The notes under the pieces: model-generated | Database searches by the model: none | What the model was told of the DNA's origin: nothing | The model's input: the letters and a program-made list of their open reading frames with translations, nothing else | Assembly: GCA_012799825.1 (NCBI GenBank) | Contig: JAAZKK010000048.1 | Span: 1 to 34,908, forward strand | Source: Clostridiaceae bacterium | GTDB taxonomy: Bacteria; Bacillota; Clostridia; Saccharofermentanales; DTU023 | DNA: 34,908 bases | Reading direction: 5' to 3' | Made by a program: the position numbers and the translations under genes | Shown here: piece by piece, positions 7,795 through 14,982 of the stretch | Numbering within the stretch: the first letter of the stretch is position 1 | Layout: every line of letters starts with the position of its first letter

Positions 7795-9000
7795 CTATAG
7801 AAAAGCGCGCGCCGCCTCATCTGCGAAATCGAGTCCTCGCGATGTCAGGCGAATACATTCCGAATCGTCATCAATCAGCCCTTTTGCGATGAGCGATTCT
7901 ATCGTTTGAGAAAAAAGTTTATCGAGTGATATACCGTGACGCTCTCGAAAAACGGCGCGACTTACTCCGCGTAAGAGTCGAAGACCGAGAATCACCGTCT
8001 CGACGCGGGCGGCGTCTTCATCGACGATCTCATCGATTGTGGCTCTGCCGAAGGGACCTTCCTCTTTGGAATAAAGATGACGAAGCCATTTGTCGATAGA
8101 CAAAGGATTGGTGCGCCGGACACCGCCCATGTAGCTTGACGCCGACGGCCCTGCCGCAAAATAAGGGTCTGCTTGCCAGTACACTGTATTGTGTCGTGAT
8201 TCGGCACCCGGACGTGCAAAATTGCTGATCTCGTAATGCTGAAACCCGGACGATTCAAGTCCGGCGATAAGGCGGTGTGTCATTCTGCGTTCTATTTCAT
8301 CGCCCGGGAAACGCTCAGGAAATTTTCGATAAAACTCCCCAAAACGCGTGTCCGACACAATGGAGAGCGCATAAATGGAGACATGGTTCAACGGCAGCGC
8401 ATTCACCATCTCAAGCACCGCGTCGATATCCTTCATCGTTTCATCCGGAAGACCTGTGATAAAGTCACAGGATATCGCGTCAAAACCGGCTTCATGAGCC
8501 AATAGCACCGCGTTGACCGTATCGTCCGCAGTGTGTAAGCGGCCAGCAAGGCGAAGCGACGCATCGGAGGCCGATTGTGCGCCTAAGCTGATGCGCGTCA
8601 CGCCTGCCTCCCGAAGCGCTTTTGCGCAGGGTATCGGGCGAAGCAACGACTCCGGATTGGCTTCGACGGTAATCTCACATTCCGGTGCCAACTGAAAAAG
8701 AGATCGGGCTTCTCGAATGATATTCGCAACCATTGAAGGCGATACGACGGTCGGTGTACCGCCTCCAAAATAAAGTGTCTCAAGTGGCGCAATTTCAACG
8801 CCATGAACGACCGATTCTTCGGCAATCCTTTGAAGTTCCAACAGCACACCTTCATGCCAATCCGTCACTAAAGCGCGATCCTGCGGCACCACCGAATAAA
8901 AATCACAGTACGCGCATCGAGAAAGACAAAACGGCACGTGCACGTATAGTGAACGCACCGTTTTTCTTGAAGCATATGTTCGAATATTATGAGCAGTCAT
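7795..9000 (-). CDS. hemW: HemW-type radical SAM protein (heme chaperone family)
   Basis: Members of this family resemble coproporphyrinogen dehydrogenase HemN but act as heme chaperones. The iron-sulfur motif C-x3-C-x2-C is present (C25, C29 and C32 in FCLSRCAYCDF), with Phe where HemN has a fourth Cys. The SAM-binding GGGTP and the later SLGAQS and GLP motifs follow. The C-terminal HemN-C domain is complete. The ATG at 9000 gives 401 aa and a normal N-terminus; a GTG at 9036 would add 12 residues, and neither start has a good ribosome site. The hemW-hrcA order is common in Bacillota. About 180 bases without a clear terminator separate it from the hrcA promoter. Older annotations would call it oxygen-independent coproporphyrinogen III oxidase. 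Confidence 0.93.
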   Translation of the reverse strand: MTAHNIRTYASRKTVRSLYVHVPFCLSRCAYCDFYSVVPQDRALVTDWHEGVLLELQRIAEESVVHGVEIAPLETLYFGGGTPTVVSPSMVANIIREARSLFQLAPECEITVEANPESLLRPIPCAKALREAGVTRISLGAQSASDASLRLAGRLHTADDTVNAVLLAHEAGFDAISCDFITGLPDETMKDIDAVLEMVNALPLNHVSIYALSIVSDTRFGEFYRKFPERFPGDEIERRMTHRLIAGLESSGFQHYEISNFARPGAESRHNTVYWQADPYFAAGPSASSYMGGVRRTNPLSIDKWLRHLYSKEEGPFGRATIDEIVDEDAARVETVILGLRLLRGVSRAVFRERHGISLDKLFSQTIESLIAKGLIDDDSECIRLTSRGLDFADEAARAFL

Positions 9001-9068
9001 ATTTGACTTACACGGAAGAAAGGTAGACAACGACACTTCTCGTGCCAGTTGTCAGCCACTCTTTATCA

Positions 9069-10043
9069 TTAAGACCGTTTACGAGCGCCGGCATCGCCTG
9101 TTGACGCATTAGATGCCGTGTCGTCTTTCATTATTTCGTTAAGTGAGACGGCAAGGCCGGCAAGTCCCTGCAATTTTGACGGAATGATGATCTTTGTCGC
9201 GCGACCGTCGGCAACCTTGATCATCGCCTCAAGACTTTTCAGAGCGATCAGTCCTTCGTCAGCGCTAACATTCTTGATCATCTGAAGCCCCTGTGCAGTT
9301 GCTTCCTGAATCTTCAGAATGGCTTCTGCCTGACCTTCCGATTCGCGAATGGCCTGCTCTTTTTTAGCGTCGGCGCGAAGGATCGCCGCTTCTTTTTCAC
9401 CTTCAGCTACACGGATCAGCGCTTCCTTCTCACCTTCAGAAATGAGGATTTTCTCACGCTTCTCACGTTCCGCTTTCATTTGGCGCTCCATTGCCGACTG
9501 AATTTCGCGCGGAGGAAGAATGTTTTTGAGTTCGACGCGGTTGACCTTAATACCCCACGGATCGGTCGCTTCGTCGAGTTCTTGGCGCATACGCGAGTTG
9601 ATGACGTCGCGGGACGTCAGCGTTTCGTCGAGCTCTAAATCGCCGATGATATTGCGAAGCGTGGTTGCCGACAAGTTTTCGATACCGAGAATCGGGTCTT
9701 CAATACCATAACAATACAGCACCGGATCGACAATCTGGTAGAAAACAACCGTATCAATCTGCATCGTGACGTTATCACGCGTGATAACGGGCTGTGGCGG
9801 AAAGTCTGCGACACGCTCTTTTAGCGAGATGCGACGCTCAATTTTATCAATGAACGGGACTTTGACATGAAGACCGGTGTGCCACGTCGTCTTATACGTA
9901 CCGAGACGTTCGATGACGTAAGCATTCGCCTGCGGCACCACGCGAATATTTCGAATGAGAAGGATCAGCAAAAACAACACGAGAATGGGGATAATAATCC
10001 ATCCCGGAGACCACGAGATAGTCAGTACAGTAAACGAACTCAT
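9069..10043 (-). CDS. SPFH/stomatin-like membrane protein (QmcA family)
   Basis: This 324-aa protein is a stomatin-type scaffold. It has one N-terminal membrane helix (about residues 12-30). The SPFH domain follows, with IERLGTYKTTWHTGLHVKVPF and QPVITRDNVTMQIDTVVFY. Next is a long charged coiled coil rich in KAEREKR and EGEKEA repeats, and then the C-terminal segment with ATKIIIPSKLQGLAGL. Such proteins oligomerise into membrane microdomains and are usually encoded with an NfeD partner, as here (next gene upstream). A GGAG site lies before the ATG at 10043. Its precise client in this organism is unknown. The general family call is firm. Confidence 0.93.
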   Translation of the reverse strand: MSSFTVLTISWSPGWIIIPILVLFLLILLIRNIRVVPQANAYVIERLGTYKTTWHTGLHVKVPFIDKIERRISLKERVADFPPQPVITRDNVTMQIDTVVFYQIVDPVLYCYGIEDPILGIENLSATTLRNIIGDLELDETLTSRDVINSRMRQELDEATDPWGIKVNRVELKNILPPREIQSAMERQMKAEREKREKILISEGEKEALIRVAEGEKEAAILRADAKKEQAIRESEGQAEAILKIQEATAQGLQMIKNVSADEGLIALKSLEAMIKVADGRATKIIIPSKLQGLAGLAVSLNEIMKDDTASNASTGDAGARKRS

Positions 10044-10191
10044 AAAATGATGACTCCTTTTCTTCTTACTAGCGCCTTAGCGCTTATCATAGACTCTATT
10101 TCTTTAGAACATGTGCCTTCGTTGCTTTACAGCGTTAACGCACCTTGTTACTCACTTTCAAAATCGGTTTTTTCAGAATGCCGCTGACCTG

Positions 10192-10722
10192 TTAAGCGTC
10201 AGATTCCGGCGTTTCGATTGCTTCAGCCTGTTCTGTCGAGTCGTATGGCACGACCACGGCTTTGACGCCGCGTATGTCGATGACCCGCACTAACGTATCT
10301 TTTTCGATAAGATTCGGCAAGTCGGTACGTGCACTCCACATTTGCCCTTTTACTTTTATAAGACCTTTGTCCTCGAGCGGTGAAATATCTTCAATCACTT
10401 GACCGATCTCTCCAATAATGCGATCAGCATTCGTCGGTATAGTGCGCATTTTTTGGATTTTCGGCCTGATGAACAGCGTAAAGATCAAAAAACCTACGGC
10501 TGAACAGAAGACAAACAGGACAAATTGTATCGGAAGCGAAGCTCCCAACAAAGCCGCGATCAGGCTGACAAGTGCCGCAAGTGCGAACCAAATGGAGACT
10601 AGATTCAAAGTCGAGACTTCAAGGACGACCATCGCTAAGAGCACAATGCCCCAGAAGACAGGCCACGAAAACCACGTAGCGGTCACAACGATCTTTGCCG
10701 ATAAACATATATCAAAAAGCAC
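10192..10722 (-). CDS. NfeD-like membrane protein (short, OB-fold type)
   Basis: The protein has a hydrophobic N-terminal half with two to three membrane helices (about residues 12-85: WPVFWGIVLLAMVVLEVSTL and following) and a soluble C-terminal OB-like domain with GEIGQVIEDISP, GLIKVKGQMWSA and VRVIDIRGVKAVV, as in short NfeD/YbbK-type proteins. I place the start at the GTG at 10722, because the sequence GGAGG eight bases upstream is a good ribosome site. An ATG at 10737 would put that site inside its own codons 2-3. With the adjacent SPFH gene it forms the classic stomatin-NfeD pair, thought to organise membrane quality-control or lipid domains. The gap of 148 bases to the SPFH gene contains no other ORF. 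Confidence 0.88.
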   Translation of the reverse strand: MLFDICLSAKIVVTATWFSWPVFWGIVLLAMVVLEVSTLNLVSIWFALAALVSLIAALLGASLPIQFVLFVFCSAVGFLIFTLFIRPKIQKMRTIPTNADRIIGEIGQVIEDISPLEDKGLIKVKGQMWSARTDLPNLIEKDTLVRVIDIRGVKAVVVPYDSTEQAEAIETPESDA

Positions 10723-10818
10723 CTTATCTACCTCCATTTTGCCGCTTTCATTTCAAGGCATGAACGCGAAGAAACGAAAGATTCAAATAGTATGTTTGTG
10801 CGCTGCTGTTGTATACCC

Positions 10819-12150
10819 TTAAGATATGAATTCGTAATCTATTGGTCCTTTTCGCGCGACATGGACTAGCACAAATGCCGTGTTGTTAACGCGTTGCGTC
10901 AAGCGATCGACCACCTTTTTTTCCGGATTCGTCGCCGAAGGATCGACCGTGCCGTCCGTCCTTGTCTCCCTTGGTGTGTTAATTTGCGGAATCTGCTGAT
11001 ACTCTCTTAGCTTCTCAAGTTCCTCGAATATGCCTTCGAGCGCTTTCGTATTGTCCCAGTTCGTTCCTGATAGTCGACCATCCGTATCCTGAAATGTTTG
11101 ATTAACGCTCTCAAGCCCGACTTCGTCAAGTGATTCGATGTTGTAGTCGCCGGATTCAATGAATACAACGGGAATACCCGCCTCATCAAAAGGCGTGTGA
11201 TCTGAACGCTTCGTCGTCCATTCGCGAAATACCGCCGTTTGTCCGTTTTCAAGCTGGACAGGAAACGAGGCCTGATTCGTGTAGACCGCATAACCGTTGC
11301 GCGTATAAAGAAGATTCTCAAAGAAAACATCCGTCACTTGGTAGAGTTTGCGGCGTTTTGCGTAATCCTTGAATTCGCCGCCTACGACAGAGTTCTGACC
11401 GGCATGCGCGTAGACCTTATCACCGGCATATACTGGACCGATGTTCATCATGCATTCAAGCCGTTGTCGATCGTCTTTTGACATCGTTTTGAGAAAATGA
11501 GACGCTCCGGCGTAACGAGCCGTTCCCGCACCAAAAAAGACAAACGTCACGTCGTATCCGGGCGTCATGTCGCGCATGACTCGCGCTGCGGTGAGGACGG
11601 AGGCGACACCGCTGGCATTATCGTGAATACCGTCTGCTTTGATCGGAATCGGCTGTCCATCCGCGTCAATTTTATCTTCAATCCAAGGCGTGTCATAGTG
11701 CGCTCCAATGATCATGAGGCGGTCACGGATTGTGTTCGGACCTCCATTGCGTTTATCCGCCGTTTTCGAACGTTTGAAGCCAACGCCTTTCAGGTTAACG
11801 ATGATATTGGATGACGTGCGCTCGACTCCCGCCTCATCCTTGATTGAAAAAAACTGTTGTTCCGGCTCATAACCTTCCGTCTTAAGCTGCTCCATGATCA
11901 GCTCAGCGGCTTTTTTTTCTTGACTGGAGAAAGGTACACGTCGCGGGCATTCTGCGGCAAGCTTCCGAGCAAAAGTGGCGCCGCCCTGACCGTAATCGGC
12001 AAGCGGTTCAGGATCCTTATCGCGAGAAGCGCAGGCCGGCAAAGACAGCATAAAGAGGATCGCCAAAAGAAACGCCAGCAAGCGCATTCCAAAGCGCCTC
12101 GTTCTCTTCTCGCCCGGCGCACGGCGCATATCAATGCTCTCTGTCACCAT
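10819..12150 (-). CDS. M28-peptidase-like lipoprotein, probably catalytically dead
   Basis: The fold is that of M28 zinc aminopeptidases. The ATG at 12150 has GGAG eight bases upstream and gives 443 aa; the frame stays open further upstream. Residues 22-40 are a lipoprotein signal ending in L-P-A-C with Cys40 as lipid site. The family block GAHYDT (H151) and the Asp of DGIHDNASG (D177) are kept. The Glu-Glu pair that gives the catalytic base and a zinc ligand is replaced by Gly-Thr in FFGAGTARYAGASHF (209-210). The Asp of the LNxDM block is Gly in MNIGPV (238), and no final Y-H-T-x2-D block is seen; SGTNWDN stands in its place. The downstream SDHTPFDEAGIPVVF is conserved. The protein is thus probably a binding or scaffold pseudoenzyme on the cell surface. 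It is divergent from a similarly degenerate S11-like gene. Confidence 0.85.
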   Translation of the reverse strand: MVTESIDMRRAPGEKRTRRFGMRLLAFLLAILFMLSLPACASRDKDPEPLADYGQGGATFARKLAAECPRRVPFSSQEKKAAELIMEQLKTEGYEPEQQFFSIKDEAGVERTSSNIIVNLKGVGFKRSKTADKRNGGPNTIRDRLMIIGAHYDTPWIEDKIDADGQPIPIKADGIHDNASGVASVLTAARVMRDMTPGYDVTFVFFGAGTARYAGASHFLKTMSKDDRQRLECMMNIGPVYAGDKVYAHAGQNSVVGGEFKDYAKRRKLYQVTDVFFENLLYTRNGYAVYTNQASFPVQLENGQTAVFREWTTKRSDHTPFDEAGIPVVFIESGDYNIESLDEVGLESVNQTFQDTDGRLSGTNWDNTKALEGIFEELEKLREYQQIPQINTPRETRTDGTVDPSATNPEKKVVDRLTQRVNNTAFVLVHVARKGPIDYEFIS

Positions 12151-12205
12151 AAAGATTTGCTCCGCAATGCATTTCGTTCTCATGATACTATACCGATTTT
12201 GAAAA

Positions 12206-12214
12206 TGGTATGAT
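12206..12214 (+). promoter_or_regulatory. Extended -10 promoter abutting the S11-like ORF (possible leaderless mRNA)
   Basis: TGGTATGAT matches the extended -10 pattern TG-n-TATAAT at five of six hexamer positions. It ends only six bases before the ATG at 12221, and no convincing -35 is seen. Transcription would start at or next to the ATG, and no ribosome site precedes that ATG. On the opposite strand TATAGT (12186-12191) could serve the divergent M28-like gene with a leader of about 30 bases. Confidence 0.5.
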
Positions 12215-12220
12215 TTAACC

Positions 12221-13813
12221 ATGAGCATATTGAACAAAAAAAGCGGAAGAAAGATTGCATTGAAAATTTTTGGGCGAGAAAGCAAAAAACAGCGCGCCGC
12301 ATGCACCGCGGCTGCACTCGCCCTCGCGCTTGTATTCAGCGTGCTTTTGACCGCATGGCCGGTATCAGCTCTCAATCAGGACGAATCAGAACAAGCGCCG
12401 ATGAGCGAAGGATTTAAGCCTTCTACGACCATGTCGGCCGTCTTAGTCAAAGAGCGACTGCACGACGTCGAGCTTTTCGACCGACGGAGCGATACGGAGC
12501 TCGAAATTCCCGGCATCACACACCTTATGATCCTCTATATCGCCACTCAGCGGCTTCCCGCGGACACGATGATTACCATCAGCAAAGAAATCGCGTTGCA
12601 AAGCCGTGAAGAGAAGAATTTCAACAATATCGCATTCCAAGAGGGTGATCGGCTCTCGCTTCGCTTTCTACTCTTTCATATGCTCTTCAACCATTCAGAT
12701 GCGGCAGCTCTTGCCATCGTCTCCAATATGTCATCGTCGCGTCAGGCCTTTCTTGTCGAGATGCAAGAGACGGCTCAACTTCTAGGCATGAGCGAGACGA
12801 CGTTCTACGAGATCGAGATGACGGGTAGCGATTCCGACAACGATCCGTTTGATATCGTCGATCCGTCGAACATCCAAAGTGGGGAGAGCAACTCAAAACA
12901 AAGCTTGGGCAAAAACTTGCCATCTAAAAAAACTGAAAACGAAGATCAGGCGACATCAGAAGCTCGCGACAAAGATGTGAAAACAGTACTCACCACACTT
13001 AAGGACACGGCAAAACTCGCCTTTGCCGTACGCAACCTGCCCCGGGCAGCTTCCATCTTCAAAGAAACGAATCCGCTCATCACCTTCAAAAGCGGCGACC
13101 AAGAACATATCGCGTCATTTCGTTCTCCTGAAAGCAGCTTGATCACACTTTCTGACGGCAAGATTGAAGCGGCCGCTTTTCTCCCTTCAGTTTCCGCCTA
13201 CTCACTGTCGATCAACTACGGCAAAACGGCTGGAGGCATTCCGATTTTAGTGATTGCGGCGAACACCACATCGTCTAAAGAGGATCGCGCCATCTTAAAT
13301 CTCTATGAAGAAATTGACGATTTTTACACGATGACGACACTTGCGCGCAAAGGCGACCCATACGCGGGCGCGACAGAAAAGGCTGATAATGGCGAATATT
13401 TCAATCTCGTTTATCTTGAAAACGCCGCGTATGTGCATCCGAAAAGTGACAACTATCTCGAACCGACACTTGACTACATCGGCAACGCCCCCTTCCCTCT
13501 CCCCGTCACACGTGACGAGACGACGGGACAAGTCACGTTTACGATGTTGAACGGTGTGCGCATTCAGGTTCCCGTAGGTCCGGACCGCGACATCCTGCCC
13601 AAAGAAAGCACGCTCAACCGATTTATCAGTCAGATTCAACAAAATCCCAATCTCGCTTCGGTCATTTTTGCGACGGGAGTTCTGCTTTCCATCATGCTGG
13701 CCATCTACGTTCTACGACAACTTGCCGCCATCTTTCACTGGAGTCGACTCAATCGTCTTGAAAAGATTGCAGAATCAGCTCATGACCTGATCTCCGCGAA
13801 TAACGAAAATTAA
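12221..13813 (+). CDS. D,D-carboxypeptidase-like (S11/PBP5 fold) membrane protein lacking active-site motifs
   Basis: A 530-aa exported protein: signal peptide at about residues 23-50 (ending PVSA), an S11-like domain at about 65-370, a linker, and one membrane helix near the C-terminus (NLASVIFATGVLLSIMLAIY) with a short cytosolic tail. The fold is read from blocks that align with PBP5. IPGITHLMILYIATQ lies where PBP5 has the S-x-x-K motif. EGDRLSLRFLLFHMLFNHSDAAALAI lies over S-x-N. LGMSETTF is the usual LG(L/M)xxTxF. The key residues are changed: the nucleophile Ser is Gly98, the Lys is His101, S-x-N reads N-H-S, and the K-T-G position has no K-T-G. A Ser/Asn/Lys-rich insertion interrupts the middle of the domain. 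No ribosome site precedes the ATG; see the promoter entry. It probably binds peptidoglycan or a partner rather than cleaving it. Confidence 0.8.
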   Translation: MSILNKKSGRKIALKIFGRESKKQRAACTAAALALALVFSVLLTAWPVSALNQDESEQAPMSEGFKPSTTMSAVLVKERLHDVELFDRRSDTELEIPGITHLMILYIATQRLPADTMITISKEIALQSREEKNFNNIAFQEGDRLSLRFLLFHMLFNHSDAAALAIVSNMSSSRQAFLVEMQETAQLLGMSETTFYEIEMTGSDSDNDPFDIVDPSNIQSGESNSKQSLGKNLPSKKTENEDQATSEARDKDVKTVLTTLKDTAKLAFAVRNLPRAASIFKETNPLITFKSGDQEHIASFRSPESSLITLSDGKIEAAAFLPSVSAYSLSINYGKTAGGIPILVIAANTTSSKEDRAILNLYEEIDDFYTMTTLARKGDPYAGATEKADNGEYFNLVYLENAAYVHPKSDNYLEPTLDYIGNAPFPLPVTRDETTGQVTFTMLNGVRIQVPVGPDRDILPKESTLNRFISQIQQNPNLASVIFATGVLLSIMLAIYVLRQLAAIFHWSRLNRLEKIAESAHDLISANNEN

Positions 13814-14015
13814 AACGATCTCGTTCTTGTTCTTCAACGGCGCTCTCCGGCGTCGGTTTTACATTTTTATTGAAATAATTTTGAATTCTCTGTGACTCGT
13901 CCGTCACAAACAAACGATTTGAGATTATTTTAAATTTCTCATGCCTTGATCGGCGTTAATGGCTAATATTAACACGGCCTTTATCATTCCGTTGAACGAC
14001 ATCGATTGAACGGTA
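13814..14015. other. Convergent intergenic spacer with two small inverted repeats
   Basis: This is the spacer between the S11-like gene (+) and the membrane-protein gene (-). It contains TGTGAC / GTCACA around six bases (13891-13908) and GTTAAT / ATTAAC around seven bases (13955-13973). Neither is followed by a proper U-run on either strand, so I cannot call a terminator. Nothing coding is seen. Confidence 0.35.
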
Positions 14016-14570
14016 TCAGTCGCGTCGCTTGATATACGGCAGTATACGTCGAACGAATAAACGCTCAAAAAGATTGAATACGTAAAAGTAAATAATGATT
14101 ATGACTTGAAAAAAAAGCACAGCCACGGTTATAACCATAACACTGCGATTGCCGCCCCACAATATTCGTTTGAACAAACGATCTGCTCCGAAAAGAAATA
14201 TCATGCCGATCAAAATAGCGGTCATCACCGCATGGACAATGACGCGAAGCGATGTCAAAGAAATACGATTCCGCAACCGCAAAATCAGCATCGGCAGCAA
14301 TCCAACACCCACAAAATAAAGAAGACTTCTCAACGGACCCGGCCAAATCAACGCCAGCACGCCTGTTGACAAATACACCAAAAAACTTCCTCTTTCACCG
14401 AGGATGTGAAATGCCGCGACCGTCACCAAAGAAGAGAGAAGATAGGAAAAAAGACGTCCTAATATCGGAATAGCATCGGGCAAAATAAGAAAAAGCCACG
14501 CCAAGGCGACAAGGATGCCGCCATATGTTAGCGACAAGGCCGTCGATCGTCGACTTTCATGATCGTTCAT
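14016..14570 (-). CDS. Multi-pass membrane protein of unknown function
   Basis: The ATG at 14570, eight bases after the stop of the J-domain gene, gives a 184-aa protein. It is almost entirely hydrophobic, with about five to six membrane helices (starting LTYGGILVALAWLFLILP) and a basic C-terminus FVRRILPYIKRRD. General character is similar to small integral proteins of the DUF2232/YybS or ECF-S type, but I cannot assign it to a family. There is no recognisable ribosome site, so it may depend on translational coupling to the J-domain gene. It is the last gene of a three-gene set with the DUF5685-like and J-domain proteins, which suggests a membrane-linked role. Confidence 0.75.
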   Translation of the reverse strand: MNDHESRRSTALSLTYGGILVALAWLFLILPDAIPILGRLFSYLLSSLVTVAAFHILGERGSFLVYLSTGVLALIWPGPLRSLLYFVGVGLLPMLILRLRNRISLTSLRVIVHAVMTAILIGMIFLFGADRLFKRILWGGNRSVMVITVAVLFFQVIIIIYFYVFNLFERLFVRRILPYIKRRD

Positions 14571-14578
14571 ATCAAGCG

Positions 14579-14968
14579 TTAACAGCAAACACACAAATCA
14601 CCGCCCATGCATTCACAGCATGAGTCGGCGCAACATAGACATGTCATTGTCTGACAACAGTTGTCGTCAGAACGACTTTGATAATAGGGAGATTGATTCT
14701 GCCAATACGTATGCGTCTGCTGCGACTGTTCCTGTCTCGTACCCCAAGAGGTGCCCCACGGCTGTCCATGATGTTGCTGATTGCCGCGCGTAATTTCATC
14801 ATAAGCCGCGTTGATTTCACGCATTTTCTGCTCGGCAAGCTCCTTGGCACGCTCATCCTGAAATTGGTCCGGATGGTATTTTCGAACAAGTTCGCGGTAC
14901 GCTTTACGCACCTCTTCTTTGGACGCATTTGGCGAAACGCCCAGTACTGTATACGGATTGCGGCTCAT
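14579..14968 (-). CDS. Short J-domain protein with an 11-Cys C-terminal tail
   Basis: Residues 3-65 form a clear J domain (PYTVLGVSPNAS, HPD at 32-34, then INAAYDEI), which should stimulate a DnaK-type ATPase. There is no Gly/Phe region, zinc-finger domain or substrate-binding domain as in DnaJ. After a Gln/His/Ser-rich linker the protein ends in about 26 residues containing eleven cysteines arranged as CC, C, CC, CC, C, C, CC. Such a tail could bind metal or an iron-sulfur cluster or be heavily disulfide-bonded. The gene lies 14 bases after the DUF5685-like gene, so the two are very probably cotranscribed. It is a specialised co-chaperone rather than a second DnaJ; its client is unknown and could be the neighbour. 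Confidence 0.92.
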   Translation of the reverse strand: MSRNPYTVLGVSPNASKEEVRKAYRELVRKYHPDQFQDERAKELAEQKMREINAAYDEITRGNQQHHGQPWGTSWGTRQEQSQQTHTYWQNQSPYYQSRSDDNCCQTMTCLCCADSCCECMGGDLCVCC

Positions 14969-14982
14969 CGGTAACCTCCCGC

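Noticed and set aside
7553-7795. 80-codon minus-strand frame directly after hemW
   Set aside because: It runs through the hrcA promoter and CIRCE, starts with a non-ATG codon and has no protein-like features; the promoter reading is far better supported.
10071-10084. Hairpin AGCGC / GCGCT before the SPFH gene, with a 13-base match to a sequence at the end of the AIM24 gene (about 24447)
   Set aside because: A shared 13-mer is expected by chance in 35 kb, and the stem has no U-run.
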